Source: Deferribacterota bacterium
GTDB lineage: Bacteria; Chrysiogenota; Deferribacteres; Deferribacterales; UBA228
NCBI GenBank assembly: GCA_034189185.1
Contig: JAXHVM010000002.1
Coordinates: 1-38,199 of the forward strand
Direction: 5' to 3'
DNA length: 38,199 bases
Shown here in pieces: positions 16,266 through 26,280 of this stretch (the stretch's first letter is position 1; the number at the start of each line of letters is the position of its first letter). The translations under genes and the position numbers were made by a program. The notes under the pieces were generated by a model. That model was given only the letters and a program-made list of their open reading frames with translations. It did no database searches and was not told the origin of the DNA.

Positions 16266-16993
16266 TTATTATTCCAGCAATAGACATCTATGAAGGTAAA
16301 GTTGTTAGATTATTAAAGGGCAACTTCAATAAACCCACCTATTACAGCGGCAGCCCCCTTGATTACATTAATTATTTTAATAAGTGCGGTATTAAAAGAG
16401 TGCACATTGTAGATTTAAATGGTGCCAAAGATGGTAGTAAAATAAATTATGATATTATAGATGAGATCGTAAAAAATAGTCATGTAAACATTCAAATAGG
16501 TGGTGGCATTAGATCAATAAAAAGGGTTGAAGAATTATTTAACCTAGGTGTTAAGTATATTATACTTGGAACGCTATCCATAAAAGATGTGAAGCAAACT
16601 ATTAAAATAATTGAAAGGTTTCCAAAAAAAATAATCCTATCCCTTGATGCTTATAATGAGATAGTTTTATCTAACGGCTGGCAAAAACAGACTAAATTAA
16701 CAATTGATGACTTTTTAAATATATATAATAATCTTCCAGTTGAAAGCATAATATATACTGATGTCTCAAGAGATGGCACCTTAGAAGGTTATAACATAAC
16801 TTCTCTAAAAGAAGTTTGTACAAAGAGTAATATTCCCATAATAGCGTCAGGGGGATTTAGTTGTGCTAGTGATATTTGTAAAGTCAAAGATATCAAAAAT
16901 TTAAAAGGTATAATCATTGGCAAAGCATTATATGAAGAAAAGATAGACTTAAAAAACATTGTCAATATCATCAAAGATGAACAAAACTATTAG
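16262..16993 (+). CDS. hisA: ProFAR isomerase HisA
   Basis: TIM-barrel isomerase converting ProFAR to PRFAR in histidine synthesis (243 aa). The N-terminal catalytic Asp is in IPAIDIYEGKVVRLLKG, the second acid in IIYTDVSRDGTLEGYN. Phosphate-binding loops IQIGGGIRS and IIASGGFS are present. The YTDVSRDGT form fits HisA rather than HisF. It overlaps hisH by 4 bases and pgpA by about 17 bases, continuing the same plus-strand transcript. Confidence 0.95.
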   Translation: MIIIPAIDIYEGKVVRLLKGNFNKPTYYSGSPLDYINYFNKCGIKRVHIVDLNGAKDGSKINYDIIDEIVKNSHVNIQIGGGIRSIKRVEELFNLGVKYIILGTLSIKDVKQTIKIIERFPKKIILSLDAYNEIVLSNGWQKQTKLTIDDFLNIYNNLPVESIIYTDVSRDGTLEGYNITSLKEVCTKSNIPIIASGGFSCASDICKVKDIKNLKGIIIGKALYEEKIDLKNIVNIIKDEQNY

Positions 16994-17435
16994 CACTATT
17001 TTATTGTCCACTGCTACCTTAAGTATATTGGGAAAATCAAAATACATGCCTGGCACTATTGGTAGTTTTGCTGCTATACCAATATTTTACTGTTTTTCAA
17101 ACAAGATATTATTATTTAAACTGCTTTTTTTCATATTTATCTTTATCATTGCCATAATATCCTCAGATTATTATGAAAAATTTTATAATATAAAAGACCC
17201 AAAATCTATTATTATTGATGAAACATGCGGATACATGCTGGTTTTATTATTTATACCATTTACATATAGTTATTTAATATCTTCCTTTATTCTTTTTAGA
17301 GTTTTTGATATTATAAAATTGTACCCTATAAAAAAAATTGAATCTATAAAAGGTGGATTTGGAATAGTTTTAGATGATATTGCAGCAGGTTGCTACACCT
17401 TAGCAGTTTTATGGTTATGGATAGTTTTAATATAA
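16977..17435 (+). CDS. pgpA: Phosphatidylglycerophosphatase A
   Basis: Integral inner-membrane phosphatase (152 aa) that dephosphorylates phosphatidylglycerophosphate to phosphatidylglycerol. PgpA signatures are MPGTIGSFAAIP near the N terminus, KDPKSIIIDETCGYML in the middle and GIVLDDIAAGCYT at the end. Several hydrophobic segments lie between them. ATG 16977 gives MNKTISTILL and lies 17 bases inside hisA; ATG 16959 would add six residues. The gene overlaps the start of cinA. Confidence 0.92.
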   Translation: MNKTISTILLSTATLSILGKSKYMPGTIGSFAAIPIFYCFSNKILLFKLLFFIFIFIIAIISSDYYEKFYNIKDPKSIIIDETCGYMLVLLFIPFTYSYLISSFILFRVFDIIKLYPIKKIESIKGGFGIVLDDIAAGCYTLAVLWLWIVLI

Positions 17436-18670
17436 ATAATAGTTGTGCAATATTTGCAATAGGAAACGAACTCTTAGATGGCTCCACTATTGATACAAAT
17501 TCTTCTTATATATCTAAAAAACTCGTTAAAAATGGTTTTAAAGTTAACCAAATAAGTATATTGCCAGACAACTTGGATATTATTGTTAATACTTTAAAAA
17601 ATAGCCTAAATAAGCATAAAATTATTATAACAACGGGAGGTCTTGGCCCAACATTTGATGATTTGACAACTAAAGGCATATCTCTAGTTAGTGAAAAAAA
17701 ACTGATACTATATAATGAGCTCCTTAAAGATTTAGAGGAAAAGTTTAGAAGAAGAAAAAAAACTTTGGATCAAGAACAAATCAAGCAGGCAGAATTGCCT
17801 GAGTCTTCAACAATCTTCAGAAATAGTATAGGTACAGCCCCCGGATTCGCTGTTAAAGTTAATAAAAGCTTAATAGTTGCTTTGCCTGGAATTCCAAGTG
17901 AAATGAAACAAATATTTAATGATTATGTATTGCCATATCTGACAAGGCAATATCAACCAAATAAAACCTACACAAAAGACCTATATTTTTCAAATATAAC
18001 AGAATCTGCGGTTAACAAAGTCTTATTAGAAGAACATATTACACAAAAGGTTAATACAACCTTGAATGTTTCAAAGGGAAAAATTATTGTTAGATTAAAA
18101 TCTGCTAGTGATAAGCTATTAAATGAAGCACTAGAAGTACTACAAGATAAGCTTAGAGCTTATTATTTTGGTGCAGATGATGAGACATTAGAAGAAGTTG
18201 TAGTTGAAAGTTTGGAAAAAAAGAATCTCACACTTTCTACTGCAGAAAGCTGTACAGGTGGCCTTGTTGGAAAATACATAACAAATGTACCAGGCTCATC
18301 AAACATATATAATGGAGGCGTGATAGTATATAGTAATGAAGCAAAGATAAAATTATTAAACATAGATAAAAAACTTCTAGAGGAAAAAGGAGCCGTTAGT
18401 TATGAGGTTGCAAGGGATATGGCTTTAAATGCTTCTTCAATCTTTAATACAGATGTATCGGTTTCAATAACAGGCATAGCAGGACCAGGTGGTGGTTCGC
18501 CTGAAAAGCCAGTTGGATTAGTATATATTGGCTTATATTATAAAGGTAAATATAAAATCTTTAGATATTATCTATCAGGAAATAGGGATAATATAAGAGA
18601 AAGAAGTGCAAGTATAGCTATGTCATTAATACTCAGGGCTTCAAGGGATGAGGGCATTTTTGGGGATTGA
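17417..18670 (+). CDS. cinA: CinA-family NMN deamidase / molybdopterin-binding-like protein
   Basis: CinA has an N-terminal MoeA/MogA-like (COG1058) domain with ADP-ribose pyrophosphatase activity in some members. Its C-terminal PncC domain deamidates NMN and so recycles pyridine nucleotides. The first domain shows IFAIGNELLDGSTIDTNSSYI and ITTGGLGPTFDDLT. The second shows LSTAESCTGGLVGKYITNVPGSSNIYNGGVIVYSNEAK and ITGIAGPGGGSPEKPVGLVYI. Length (417 aa) is typical. I chose ATG 17417; ATG 17411 and TTG 17390 are in frame, and all overlap pgpA. It overlaps thpR by 23 bases and stands two genes before recA, recalling the cinA-recA pairing of other bacteria. Confidence 0.93.
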   Translation: MDSFNINNSCAIFAIGNELLDGSTIDTNSSYISKKLVKNGFKVNQISILPDNLDIIVNTLKNSLNKHKIIITTGGLGPTFDDLTTKGISLVSEKKLILYNELLKDLEEKFRRRKKTLDQEQIKQAELPESSTIFRNSIGTAPGFAVKVNKSLIVALPGIPSEMKQIFNDYVLPYLTRQYQPNKTYTKDLYFSNITESAVNKVLLEEHITQKVNTTLNVSKGKIIVRLKSASDKLLNEALEVLQDKLRAYYFGADDETLEEVVVESLEKKNLTLSTAESCTGGLVGKYITNVPGSSNIYNGGVIVYSNEAKIKLLNIDKKLLEEKGAVSYEVARDMALNASSIFNTDVSVSITGIAGPGGGSPEKPVGLVYIGLYYKGKYKIFRYYLSGNRDNIRERSASIAMSLILRASRDEGIFGD

Positions 18671-19193
18671 GCCCCCAATTTGTGGGCCAGATCTATTTTA
18701 TTCATTAGCCACATCATTTAAAGAATATTGTAAGGCTTCCTTTGTAAAAAAAGAAAATTATCATATAACCTTATTCTTCTTTGGCGAAATAACTAATAAG
18801 ACTAAGGATAATATTATTGAGGTTCTAGAACAATTAGATTTTGAGAAAATTGATATTAGTCTACATGGTGTAGGTTGTTTTTACAAAAATAATACACCTA
18901 GAGTTTGTTTTGTTGAAGGCAGATCAGAAAAACTAAGTATACTACATAATATAATTAGAAAACGTTTTAAAATAAATAAGATCCATTTCGATGATAAAAG
19001 CCTAAAAATACATTTAACGCTTTTTAGGGTAAAAAAAGTATATTCACTTGAAGGATTTAATAACAATATTAATTTTATAAATAAAAATTTTAAACCCCTT
19101 AACTTTTTAATTGAACATATTATTTTATATAATAGTTTATTATCATCAATGGGACCAACCTATAAAAAAATATACCAAAAAAGGTTAACATAG
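18648..19193 (+). CDS. thpR: RNA 2',3'-cyclic phosphodiesterase ThpR
   Basis: Member of the 2H phosphoesterase superfamily (once called 2'-5' RNA ligase), which opens 2',3'-cyclic phosphates on RNA ends. The two HxT catalytic motifs are HITLFFFGEI and HLTLFRVKK, spaced as expected in a 181-aa protein. The start MRAFLGIEPP is also typical. It overlaps cinA by 23 bases and is followed 9 bases later by recA, an order seen in several other bacteria. Confidence 0.92.
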   Translation: MRAFLGIEPPICGPDLFYSLATSFKEYCKASFVKKENYHITLFFFGEITNKTKDNIIEVLEQLDFEKIDISLHGVGCFYKNNTPRVCFVEGRSEKLSILHNIIRKRFKINKIHFDDKSLKIHLTLFRVKKVYSLEGFNNNINFINKNFKPLNFLIEHIILYNSLLSSMGPTYKKIYQKRLT

Positions 19194-19202
19194 AGGTGAA
19201 AA

Positions 19203-20243
19203 ATGGATGACAACAAAGAAAAATATAAGGCTATTGATTTAGCATTATCAAAGATAGAGAAAGACTTTGGCAAAGGCTCTATTATGCGCCTTGGTGATAG
19301 AGCAAAGGAAAAATTACCTGTTATATCAACAGGAGCACTATCTCTCGATATAGCAACTGGTATAGGTGGCATACCTAGGGGTAGGATTGTAGAAATATAT
19401 GGGAGAGAATCAAGTGGAAAGACAACATTAGCTCTACATATGATTGCTGAAGCCCAAAAGGCTGGAGGAGTTGCTGCCTTTATTGATGCAGAACACGCAT
19501 TAGATCCAACATATGCAAAGGCTATTGGTGTTGACACAGACAACCTTTTAGTATCACAACCTGATACTGGAGAATCTGCATTAGAAATTACAGAAACTTT
19601 GGTAAGGAGTGGTGCAGTTGATATTGTAGTTATAGATTCAGTTGCAGCTCTAACTCCAAAAGCCGAGATAGAAGGTGATATGGGAGATGCTCATATGGGT
19701 TTACAAGCTAGGCTTATGAGCCAAGCATTGAGAAAGCTGGCATCAATAGTGAGTAAAACAAAAACCTCTCTATTATTCATAAATCAAATAAGGCAAAAAA
19801 TAGGTATTATGTTTGGAAATCCTGAAACTACCACTGGAGGCAATGCTCTAAAATTTTATGCCACAATGAGAATAGAAGTAAAAGATACCTCAGTTATTAA
19901 AAGCAAAGATGAAGCAATTGGTAAACATGTTATAGCAAAAATAGTTAAAAACAAGGTTGCACCCCCCTTTAAAAAGGCAGAATTTGATATATTAAATGAT
20001 GGCATATCTAGAGAATTAATACTTTTAGACTATGGTGTAAATTATGGAATAATAGAAAAGTTAGGCACTTGGTATAGTTATAATAATACAAAGCTAGGGC
20101 AAGGCAGGGAAAATGCTAGAGATTTCCTAAAAAATAATAAAGAGCTTACTGATGAAATGGAAAGAAAGATAAAAGAAAAGCTAGGCCTATTAAACACAGA
20201 CGTTAATACAAACAATAAAAAGGGAGAGGGAAAAGATGTATAA
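19203..20243 (+). CDS. recA: Recombinase RecA
   Basis: ATP-dependent strand-exchange protein of homologous recombination and co-protease for LexA-type repressors. The Walker A motif GRESSGKT is at residues 67-74, and [22 protein letters not shown] carries Walker B and loop L1. [30 protein letters not shown] covers loop L2. Length (346 aa) is normal. An AGAGGTGA ribosome site precedes ATG 19203. I see no LexA-like operator directly upstream, and the gene sits deep in a long operon. Its last 8 bases overlap pilT. Confidence 0.98.
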   Translation: MDDNKEKYKAIDLALSKIEKDFGKGSIMRLGDRAKEKLPVISTGALSLDIATGIGGIPRGRIVEIYGRESSGKTTLALHMIAEAQKAGGVAAFIDAEHALDPTYAKAIGVDTDNLLVSQPDTGESALEITETLVRSGAVDIVVIDSVAALTPKAEIEGDMGDAHMGLQARLMSQALRKLASIVSKTKTSLLFINQIRQKIGIMFGNPETTTGGNALKFYATMRIEVKDTSVIKSKDEAIGKHVIAKIVKNKVAPPFKKAEFDILNDGISRELILLDYGVNYGIIEKLGTWYSYNNTKLGQGRENARDFLKNNKELTDEMERKIKEKLGLLNTDVNTNNKKGEGKDV

Positions 20244-21330
20244 TCTTAGAGAAGTCTTTAACCGTGCATTACAAGAAAAAGCTTCTGACATACACCTTAA
20301 AGCTGGTAAAAGCCCTGTATTTAGGTTAAATGGCACATTAAAAACTGTAGATACCTTTCCAAGATTATTACCAGAAGATACAGAAGAAATACTAAAACAT
20401 ATTATACCAGAGCATTTAAAAAAAATTTTTGATGAAAAATATGAAGCTGACTTTTCAGTGGGCTTTAAAAAGTTGGGCAGGTTTAGAGTAAATGCTTACA
20501 AACAAAGAGGGACAATTGCCCTATCATTAAGATCCATACCCTTTGAAGTCCCAGATATAGATAGTTTAAACCTGCCAAGTATTATAAAGAAATTAGCTCT
20601 TGAAAACAGAGGATTAATACTCATCACAGGGACTACTGGTAGTGGTAAATCAACAACCTTGGCCTCAATGATTAACTATATAAATGAAAGAAAAAGTGTT
20701 AATATTATAACAATAGAGGATCCTATAGAGTACTTATTATCTGATAAAAAATCTATTATTTCTCAAAGAGAACTAGGGACAGATACAACCTCTTTTTCAT
20801 TGTCATTAAGACAATCACTAAGGCAAGACCCTGATATAATCTTAGTTGGTGAAATGAGAGATGTGGAAACTGTAGAAACAGCACTAATGGCTGCTGAAAC
20901 AGGTCACCTCGTTTTATCAACGCTACACACCCTTGATGCGCCAGAAACAATTAACAGAATAGTCTCGCTCTTTCCGCCCTATCACCAAAATAATATCAGA
21001 TACCAGCTATCCTCAGTTTTAAAAGCAATTGTCTCGCAAAGACTTATGCCTAAAGCAGGAGGAGGTGGTAGAATCCCTGCAGTTGAGATTATGGTTAATA
21101 CTGAAGCAGTTAAAGAATGTATCGTAGATAATACAAAAATTAAACGTATAAAAGATTATATTGAGGATGGTAAAAATATTTATGGATCACAAACCTTTGA
21201 TCAGTCTATATTTGAACATTACAAAAAAGGACTGGTTACCTTCGAAGAAGCTATCAAATGGGTTACAAGCCCTGATAATTTTCAACTAAAGGTTAGTGGG
21301 ATAGTAAGCTATAATAATAAAGATGGATAA
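20236..21330 (+). CDS. pilT: Type IV pilus retraction ATPase PilT
   Basis: Hexameric cytoplasmic ATPase that powers type IV pilus retraction and twitching. It begins with [23 protein letters not shown], the typical PilT N-terminal domain. The Walker [11 protein letters not shown] is at 131-140. [25 protein letters not shown] (Walker B) and [14 protein letters not shown] with its His box follow. Near the C terminus [11 protein letters not shown] matches PilT rather than PilB. It is 364 aa and overlaps recA and recX by 8 bases each. No other pilus gene is in the window. Confidence 0.95.
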   Translation: MYNLREVFNRALQEKASDIHLKAGKSPVFRLNGTLKTVDTFPRLLPEDTEEILKHIIPEHLKKIFDEKYEADFSVGFKKLGRFRVNAYKQRGTIALSLRSIPFEVPDIDSLNLPSIIKKLALENRGLILITGTTGSGKSTTLASMINYINERKSVNIITIEDPIEYLLSDKKSIISQRELGTDTTSFSLSLRQSLRQDPDIILVGEMRDVETVETALMAAETGHLVLSTLHTLDAPETINRIVSLFPPYHQNNIRYQLSSVLKAIVSQRLMPKAGGGGRIPAVEIMVNTEAVKECIVDNTKIKRIKDYIEDGKNIYGSQTFDQSIFEHYKKGLVTFEEAIKWVTSPDNFQLKVSGIVSYNNKDG

Positions 21331-21781
21331 TATATATCTAAGGGCAAAAAAATATCTGTACAAGATTTTAGCTAGAAGAGATTATACTAAATATGAATTA
21401 AAATTAAAATTAAAAAATAAATTTAGTCTAGATGAAGATTCAATAGATAAAATTATTAAGGATCTTGAAAATAATCACTTAATTGATGATAAAAGGTATA
21501 AAAATCTGTTTATTGAAAATAAAATTAGAAATGGATATGGTCTAGTATATATAAAATATACATTATATAAAAAGGGTATTGAAGCATCTGAAGAAGAAAT
21601 CTATAATATTGCTAGTAAAAATGGATATAATTTTAAAGATATAATGAATGATTTATTAGAGAAAAAGAACTTAAAGAGTGTTGAAAAAAAATATAATTTC
21701 TTAATCAGAAGAGGTTTTACAGCTCAAGAAGTAAAAGATATATTAAAGGAGGAAATACACAATGGAAGTACTTTTTTTTAA
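21323..21781 (+). CDS. recX: Regulatory protein RecX
   Basis: RecX binds RecA filaments and limits their extension. The protein (152 aa) is composed of three-helix RecX repeats. Evidence is [66 protein letters not shown] near the N terminus and [22 protein letters not shown] at the C terminus. It is one gene away from recA, separated by pilT, instead of adjacent as usual. It overlaps pilT by 8 bases and rplI by 20. Confidence 0.88.
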   Translation: MDNIYLRAKKYLYKILARRDYTKYELKLKLKNKFSLDEDSIDKIIKDLENNHLIDDKRYKNLFIENKIRNGYGLVYIKYTLYKKGIEASEEEIYNIASKNGYNFKDIMNDLLEKKNLKSVEKKYNFLIRRGFTAQEVKDILKEEIHNGSTFF

Positions 21782-22208
21782 AGACGTTGAAGGTGTAGCT
21801 AAAGCAGGTGAAATAAAAAATGTTAAAGATGGATTTGCAAGGAATTATCTCTTTAAAAAGAAATTAGCAGTAAAGGCAACTAAAGGAAACAGAGAGAAAT
21901 TAAAGAAACTGCAAGAAAAGCTTTTACAAGAAGAAGCAGCAAAGATAAAAAGAGCAGAAGAATTGTCTAAAAAAATAGAGGAGACTAAAATAAGTTTTAC
22001 AAAAAAATCTGGAGAAAAAGGACGTCTCTATGGTGCAGTAACAAGTCAGGATATTGCAAATGAATTATCAAACAAAGGTATTGATATTGACAAGAAACAA
22101 ATAGCTCTAGAAAACCCTATCAAAGAGTTGGGAACTCATAAGATAACAATAAATTTATATAAGAATATAAAAGCTACCCTTGAGGTTGAAGTAAATGGAG
22201 AAAGCTAA
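21762..22208 (+). CDS. rplI: Ribosomal protein bL9
   Basis: Large-subunit protein L9 (148 aa) that binds 23S rRNA near the L1 stalk. The N-terminal domain [39 protein letters not shown] is diagnostic. A charged connecting helix ([23 protein letters not shown]) leads to the C-terminal domain with [16 protein letters not shown] and [14 protein letters not shown]. An AAAGGAGG ribosome site precedes ATG 21762 within recX. It overlaps dnaB by 14 bases, the common rplI-dnaB pairing. Confidence 0.98.
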   Translation: MEVLFFKDVEGVAKAGEIKNVKDGFARNYLFKKKLAVKATKGNREKLKKLQEKLLQEEAAKIKRAEELSKKIEETKISFTKKSGEKGRLYGAVTSQDIANELSNKGIDIDKKQIALENPIKELGTHKITINLYKNIKATLEVEVNGES

Positions 22209-23544
22209 TTATACGACCTCAAAAATACCTCCCCACAATTTAGAGGCTGAACAAGCAGTTTTAGCATCTATTATATTAGATGAAAGAGCACTTGATAAAA
22301 TTATTAACTTTATAAATAAAGATGATTTTTACCATCCCTATCACAAGCTAATCTATGGAACTCTAATAGAGCTTAGCAAGGAAAATAAGCCCTTAGATCT
22401 AATTACTCTGGTATCTAAACTAGAAGATAAAAATAAGCTAGCAGAAGCAGGTGATTACTCTTATATATCATCCTTAGTTGAGATGCTCCCAAATGCATCA
22501 AATATTTTTTACTATGCAGAAGTTGTAAAGGAAAAATCACTTCTAAGAAAGCTTATTAATATATCAAGGGAGATTAGTGAAAAATCCTACACATGCACTG
22601 GTAATATAGATGAATTGTTAGACGAACTTGAAAAAAACGTTTTTAAATTATCCGAATATAAATTAAGTGATAATATGCAACCCTTAGGTAATTTGATTGA
22701 AGATGCCCTGCACAGCCTAGAGACTGTTTATCAAAATCAAGGAAGCACATCAGGTTTACCTACTAGCTATATAGACTTAGATAAATTAATTGAGGGTTTT
22801 CAACCTGGAGATTTCGCAATTGTTGCAGGTAGACCTAGTATGGGTAAAACTGCATTTGCAATAAATATTGCAGTTAATATAGCAAGTAAATTAAAAAAAT
22901 CTGTAGCTATTTTTTCATTAGAGATGTCAGCTAGACAGCTAGTACAGAGAATTATATCAAGTGAGGCACGAATAAATTCAACAAAATTAAAAAATGGATC
23001 TCTTTCGCTAGAGGAATGGCAAAATCTTGCAGCAGTTGGAAGCAATTTGAGTGAATTAAAATTATTTATTGATGATACACCGGCTGTATCAGTTATGGAA
23101 ATTAGGGGCAAATGTAGAAGGCTGAAAAGAGAATATGGGCTTGATCTTATTATTATTGATTATCTGCAATTAATGGGTGGCAGTAGGGCTGACAATAGAG
23201 AGCAGCAAATATCTGAAATTTCTAGATCAATAAAATCACTAGCAAAAGAACTTGATGTCCCAATAATAGCATTATCACAATTAAACAGAAGTGTAGAAGC
23301 TAGAACTGATAAAAGGCCCTATCCATCTGATTTAAGGGAGTCTGGCGCAATAGAACAAGATGCAGATTTAATCCTGTTTTTATATAGAGATGAGGTTTAT
23401 AATAAAGACACTAAGTTACAAGGTATAGCTGAAATTATAGTATCTAAGCATAGAAATGGCCCAACTGGTACGGCTTATCTTGCCTTCATAAAGGAATGTA
23501 CTAGATTTGAAAATGCTGCGCTAGAAGGAATTGTTGGTAGTTAA
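22195..23544 (+). CDS. dnaB: Replicative DNA helicase DnaB
   Basis: Hexameric 5'-3' helicase of the replication fork (449 aa). The N-terminal domain has [22 protein letters not shown]. The RecA-like motor has Walker [41 protein letters not shown] as Walker B, and [16 protein letters not shown] and [22 protein letters not shown]. No intein is present. It ends the plus-strand chain and its last 4 bases overlap the convergent peptidase gene, so there is no room for a separate terminator between them. Confidence 0.98.
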   Translation: MEKANYTTSKIPPHNLEAEQAVLASIILDERALDKIINFINKDDFYHPYHKLIYGTLIELSKENKPLDLITLVSKLEDKNKLAEAGDYSYISSLVEMLPNASNIFYYAEVVKEKSLLRKLINISREISEKSYTCTGNIDELLDELEKNVFKLSEYKLSDNMQPLGNLIEDALHSLETVYQNQGSTSGLPTSYIDLDKLIEGFQPGDFAIVAGRPSMGKTAFAINIAVNIASKLKKSVAIFSLEMSARQLVQRIISSEARINSTKLKNGSLSLEEWQNLAAVGSNLSELKLFIDDTPAVSVMEIRGKCRRLKREYGLDLIIIDYLQLMGGSRADNREQQISEISRSIKSLAKELDVPIIALSQLNRSVEARTDKRPYPSDLRESGAIEQDADLILFLYRDEVYNKDTKLQGIAEIIVSKHRNGPTGTAYLAFIKECTRFENAALEGIVGS

Positions 23545-24731
23545 AGCTCTATAATTTTATTACAATTGCCAGTAATTGATATTGCACCTTCTTTTGTTAT
23601 TAAATAAGTATTTTCACTGCCTACTATACATCTATTATCAACACATTTTTTGGGCTCAACAGCCAAAGTCATAGATTCCTCTAAAGGATCTAAAAAACTT
23701 CTAGCTATTACAGGATATTCATCAACAGTCAGCCCTATACCATGACCTAAAAACTTTACTTGGTTTGAACCATATCCCATGAAATTTATTTTAAAATCCT
23801 TATCTAAGCTATTCATTATTGTTTCATATATATTTGCAGGTATACCACCTGGCTTCATCATACTAACTATTAAGCCTTCAATTTCGATGCACTTTTCATG
23901 CTCATATCCAATATTTTTCTCTGCACTACCTAGACAATAGACAATAGTTTTGTCAGTATTATAACCACCTATATTACAAACCATATCAATGATAATTGTA
24001 TCTCCTTTTCTAAGTAACCTTTCTTTGCTCCCAAAAAAAGGCGCAGAAGTACTTAAGCCTTTAGAGCCAACAGGACCATCATGAGCGTTATAAAAACAAC
24101 CATTCTCACTAAAACTAACATCCCCTGTGAACAATCCTATGCTCAAATTATTTGACCTTGTTATTAGCTCGTGACCTCTATCAACCATATAACTATAAAT
24201 CTTAAATCCCAGTTCAAATTCACTAATGCCTTCTTTTATTTCGTTTCTCGCAAACTTTTCCAAGGCATCCCTCAAAATAATTCCAGAAGCCTTCTGCATT
24301 TCAATCTCATATTCACTCTTAACTGCTCTTGTCATATAATAGGGCTTATCTAAGGCTAATATATCTGAAAAAGCAAAATATTTATTAAATCTCTCAGAGG
24401 TAAGTATATTTGTTTTAGCCTTATGCATATATAATCTGCCTCTGTTTGCCTTGATATGATCCTTTATCTGCCTAAAACTCCTTATAGGATAAATATTTCT
24501 TAAAGGGCTTTCAATTATTGCCCTATCATAGCTCTTTTTCACAAAGAATAATGATTCTGAGTCTCTTGGAATTATAAAAACACCGTTCTGCATAGTTCCT
24601 GTAAAATAGAATATATCTAAACTATCAAAAAAAACAGCCAAAGCCCATTCACTATCATAAAGACTTAGGTTTTTTCTAAATCTTTCTTCTCTAATAATTA
24701 ATTCATTTTCTAAATTGTATTTTTTAACCAT
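23541..24731 (-). CDS. M24-family metallopeptidase (Xaa-Pro peptidase-like)
   Basis: Creatinase/prolidase-fold metallopeptidase (396 aa), probably an Xaa-Pro aminopeptidase or dipeptidase. The metal ligands are visible in order: IIDMVCNIGGYNTDKTIVYCLG (two Asp), FLGHGIGLTVDEYP (His), TLAVEPKKCV (Glu) and CIVGSENTYLIT (Glu). An N-terminal creatinase-like domain (WALAVFFDSLDIFYFTGTMQNGVFIIPRD) precedes them. ATG 24731 directly abuts the sigma-factor stop, so it is the last gene of the minus operon. The exact substrate cannot be fixed from the motifs. Confidence 0.9.
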   Translation of the reverse strand: MVKKYNLENELIIREERFRKNLSLYDSEWALAVFFDSLDIFYFTGTMQNGVFIIPRDSESLFFVKKSYDRAIIESPLRNIYPIRSFRQIKDHIKANRGRLYMHKAKTNILTSERFNKYFAFSDILALDKPYYMTRAVKSEYEIEMQKASGIILRDALEKFARNEIKEGISEFELGFKIYSYMVDRGHELITRSNNLSIGLFTGDVSFSENGCFYNAHDGPVGSKGLSTSAPFFGSKERLLRKGDTIIIDMVCNIGGYNTDKTIVYCLGSAEKNIGYEHEKCIEIEGLIVSMMKPGGIPANIYETIMNSLDKDFKINFMGYGSNQVKFLGHGIGLTVDEYPVIARSFLDPLEESMTLAVEPKKCVDNRCIVGSENTYLITKEGAISITGNCNKIIEL

Positions 24732-25616
24732 TTATAAAATCTGCTCTATATTCATTCTTTTGTTGTTCACTAGATTTTTTAATTTATCTAATACCCTTTT
24801 TTCAATTTGTCTTACCCTTTCTCTAGTAATAGAGAAATCCTCACCAATCTTTTCTAAAGTCTCCTGCTCACATCCATTTAAACCAAATCTTCTTATTATA
24901 ATATCTTTTTCTGTATCATTAAGACAATCGAGTAACTTATTCAAAAGTCTTTGTAAGCTCTTGTTACGTGCCACTGTATATGGATCTAGCTCTTCATTCT
25001 CAATAACAATCAATTCATGGAGCGTTACCTTCTCATCATCCTTTAAAGGATAATCCATTGAAGAATCTTGCCTCATTGCATCATACACCCTTTTTAATAA
25101 ATCCATGGTTATATCAGTGTGCTTGGCAATTTCTGATATAGTTGGCTCTCTGCCTAGCCTATGTTTTAACCTATCTTGTGTTTTTAACACTTTGTTGATT
25201 AGCTCAGTTATATGTATAGGTATACGCACGATTTTTGTTTGATTTAGTAGTGCCCTTTCAATTGACTGTTTTATCCACCATGTAGCATAGGTGCTAAATT
25301 TAAACCCCTTTGTATAGTCAAATTTTTCAACTGCTCTTATTAGCCCAATATTACCCTCCATAGCAAGATCTGGTAGAGATAAACCCCTACCAGTATATTT
25401 TTTAGCAATTGCTACAACCAATCTAAGGTTAGATTTTATCATCAAATCCTTAGCCTCTTGATCACCCTCTTGTATCTTCTTTGCTAATTCTGACTCTTCT
25501 TCCCTTGTTAGTATTGGGTATGAAGAAATCTCCTTAAGATATATCCTAAAGATTTCAATATTTGTAACATTTTGAATTAATGCCGAATTATTATCAGAAT
25601 TTTTAAAATCACTCAC
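24732..25616 (-). CDS. rpoS: RpoS-type alternative sigma factor
   Basis: Group 2 sigma-70 factor (294 aa) lacking region 1.1. Region 1.2 is [31 protein letters not shown]. Region 2 contains [57 protein letters not shown]. Region 3 has [13 protein letters not shown] and region 4 ends in [28 protein letters not shown]. The stretch [38 protein letters not shown] is RpoS-like. The start is GTG 25616 with a G-rich site upstream. It lies after pcm, the neighbour of rpoS in many proteobacteria, supporting the call. RpoD is excluded by length. Confidence 0.88.
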   Translation of the reverse strand: MSDFKNSDNNSALIQNVTNIEIFRIYLKEISSYPILTREEESELAKKIQEGDQEAKDLMIKSNLRLVVAIAKKYTGRGLSLPDLAMEGNIGLIRAVEKFDYTKGFKFSTYATWWIKQSIERALLNQTKIVRIPIHITELINKVLKTQDRLKHRLGREPTISEIAKHTDITMDLLKRVYDAMRQDSSMDYPLKDDEKVTLHELIVIENEELDPYTVARNKSLQRLLNKLLDCLNDTEKDIIIRRFGLNGCEQETLEKIGEDFSITRERVRQIEKRVLDKLKNLVNNKRMNIEQIL

Positions 25617-25667
25617 ACTTTCCCCCCATGCACAAAATATAATTATATTTTTTTATATAATATTATT

Positions 25668-26276
25668 TTAATCTAATATAAAATCAACAAACTTACAAGG
25701 CGCCAACTTATAAATTAACAATTTATTGACGTCTTTCACAATTTTAACTATCCTGCCTTTGTAAGGCAGAACCATAACTCCTCCCACATAAAGCTGTTCT
25801 ACTAATAAATCTGGAACCTGAGTCAACTCTGCTGATATAATTATATTATTAAATGGGGCGTATTTAGGGAGCCCCTCAATACCGTTTGATAGGCTAAATA
25901 TAACATTGCCAATATAAAGTTTTCTTATAACATTTGAAGCTCTTAGGTATAACTTTGGGTTAATCTCAATCGTATAGACATCTCTAAATATGTTAGCTAA
26001 TATAGCAGTTTGATACCCTGAACCTGTTCCAACTTCTAAAACATTATGCTCTTTTTTCAAATTTAGATAAGAGATCATATATGCCATTGTAGATGGCTTA
26101 GTCATAGTTTGATTAAAACCAATAGGCAGAGATAAATCCATATAAATCTTATATTTTAAAGCCTTGTCAAGAAAATATTCCCTAGGAACCTTACCAAAAG
26201 CTTCCATTATTAATCCATTATTATTGCAGGATGGTCCTATAATTTCATTTAAAAATCTTTCTTTTCTTGTCAACAT
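25668..26276 (-). CDS. pcm: Protein-L-isoaspartate O-methyltransferase
   Basis: SAM-dependent repair methyltransferase acting on isoaspartyl residues in damaged proteins (202 aa). The PCMT signatures are MEAFGKVPREYFLD, LPIGFNQTMTKPSTMAYMISYL and the SAM-binding motif VLEVGTGSGYQTAILANI, followed by VYTIEINPKLY. IIISAELTQVPDLLVEQLYVGGVMVLPY replaces the more usual VTAA form, a small deviation. It lies 51 bases before the sigma factor and 4 bases after argB. Confidence 0.9.
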   Translation of the reverse strand: MLTRKERFLNEIIGPSCNNNGLIMEAFGKVPREYFLDKALKYKIYMDLSLPIGFNQTMTKPSTMAYMISYLNLKKEHNVLEVGTGSGYQTAILANIFRDVYTIEINPKLYLRASNVIRKLYIGNVIFSLSNGIEGLPKYAPFNNIIISAELTQVPDLLVEQLYVGGVMVLPYKGRIVKIVKDVNKLLIYKLAPCKFVDFILD

Positions 26277-26280
26277 AAAA

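Noticed and set aside
19160-19202. A LexA/SOS operator upstream of recA.
   Set aside because: The short gap is only 9 bases after thpR, and no palindrome resembling a known LexA box is visible there.
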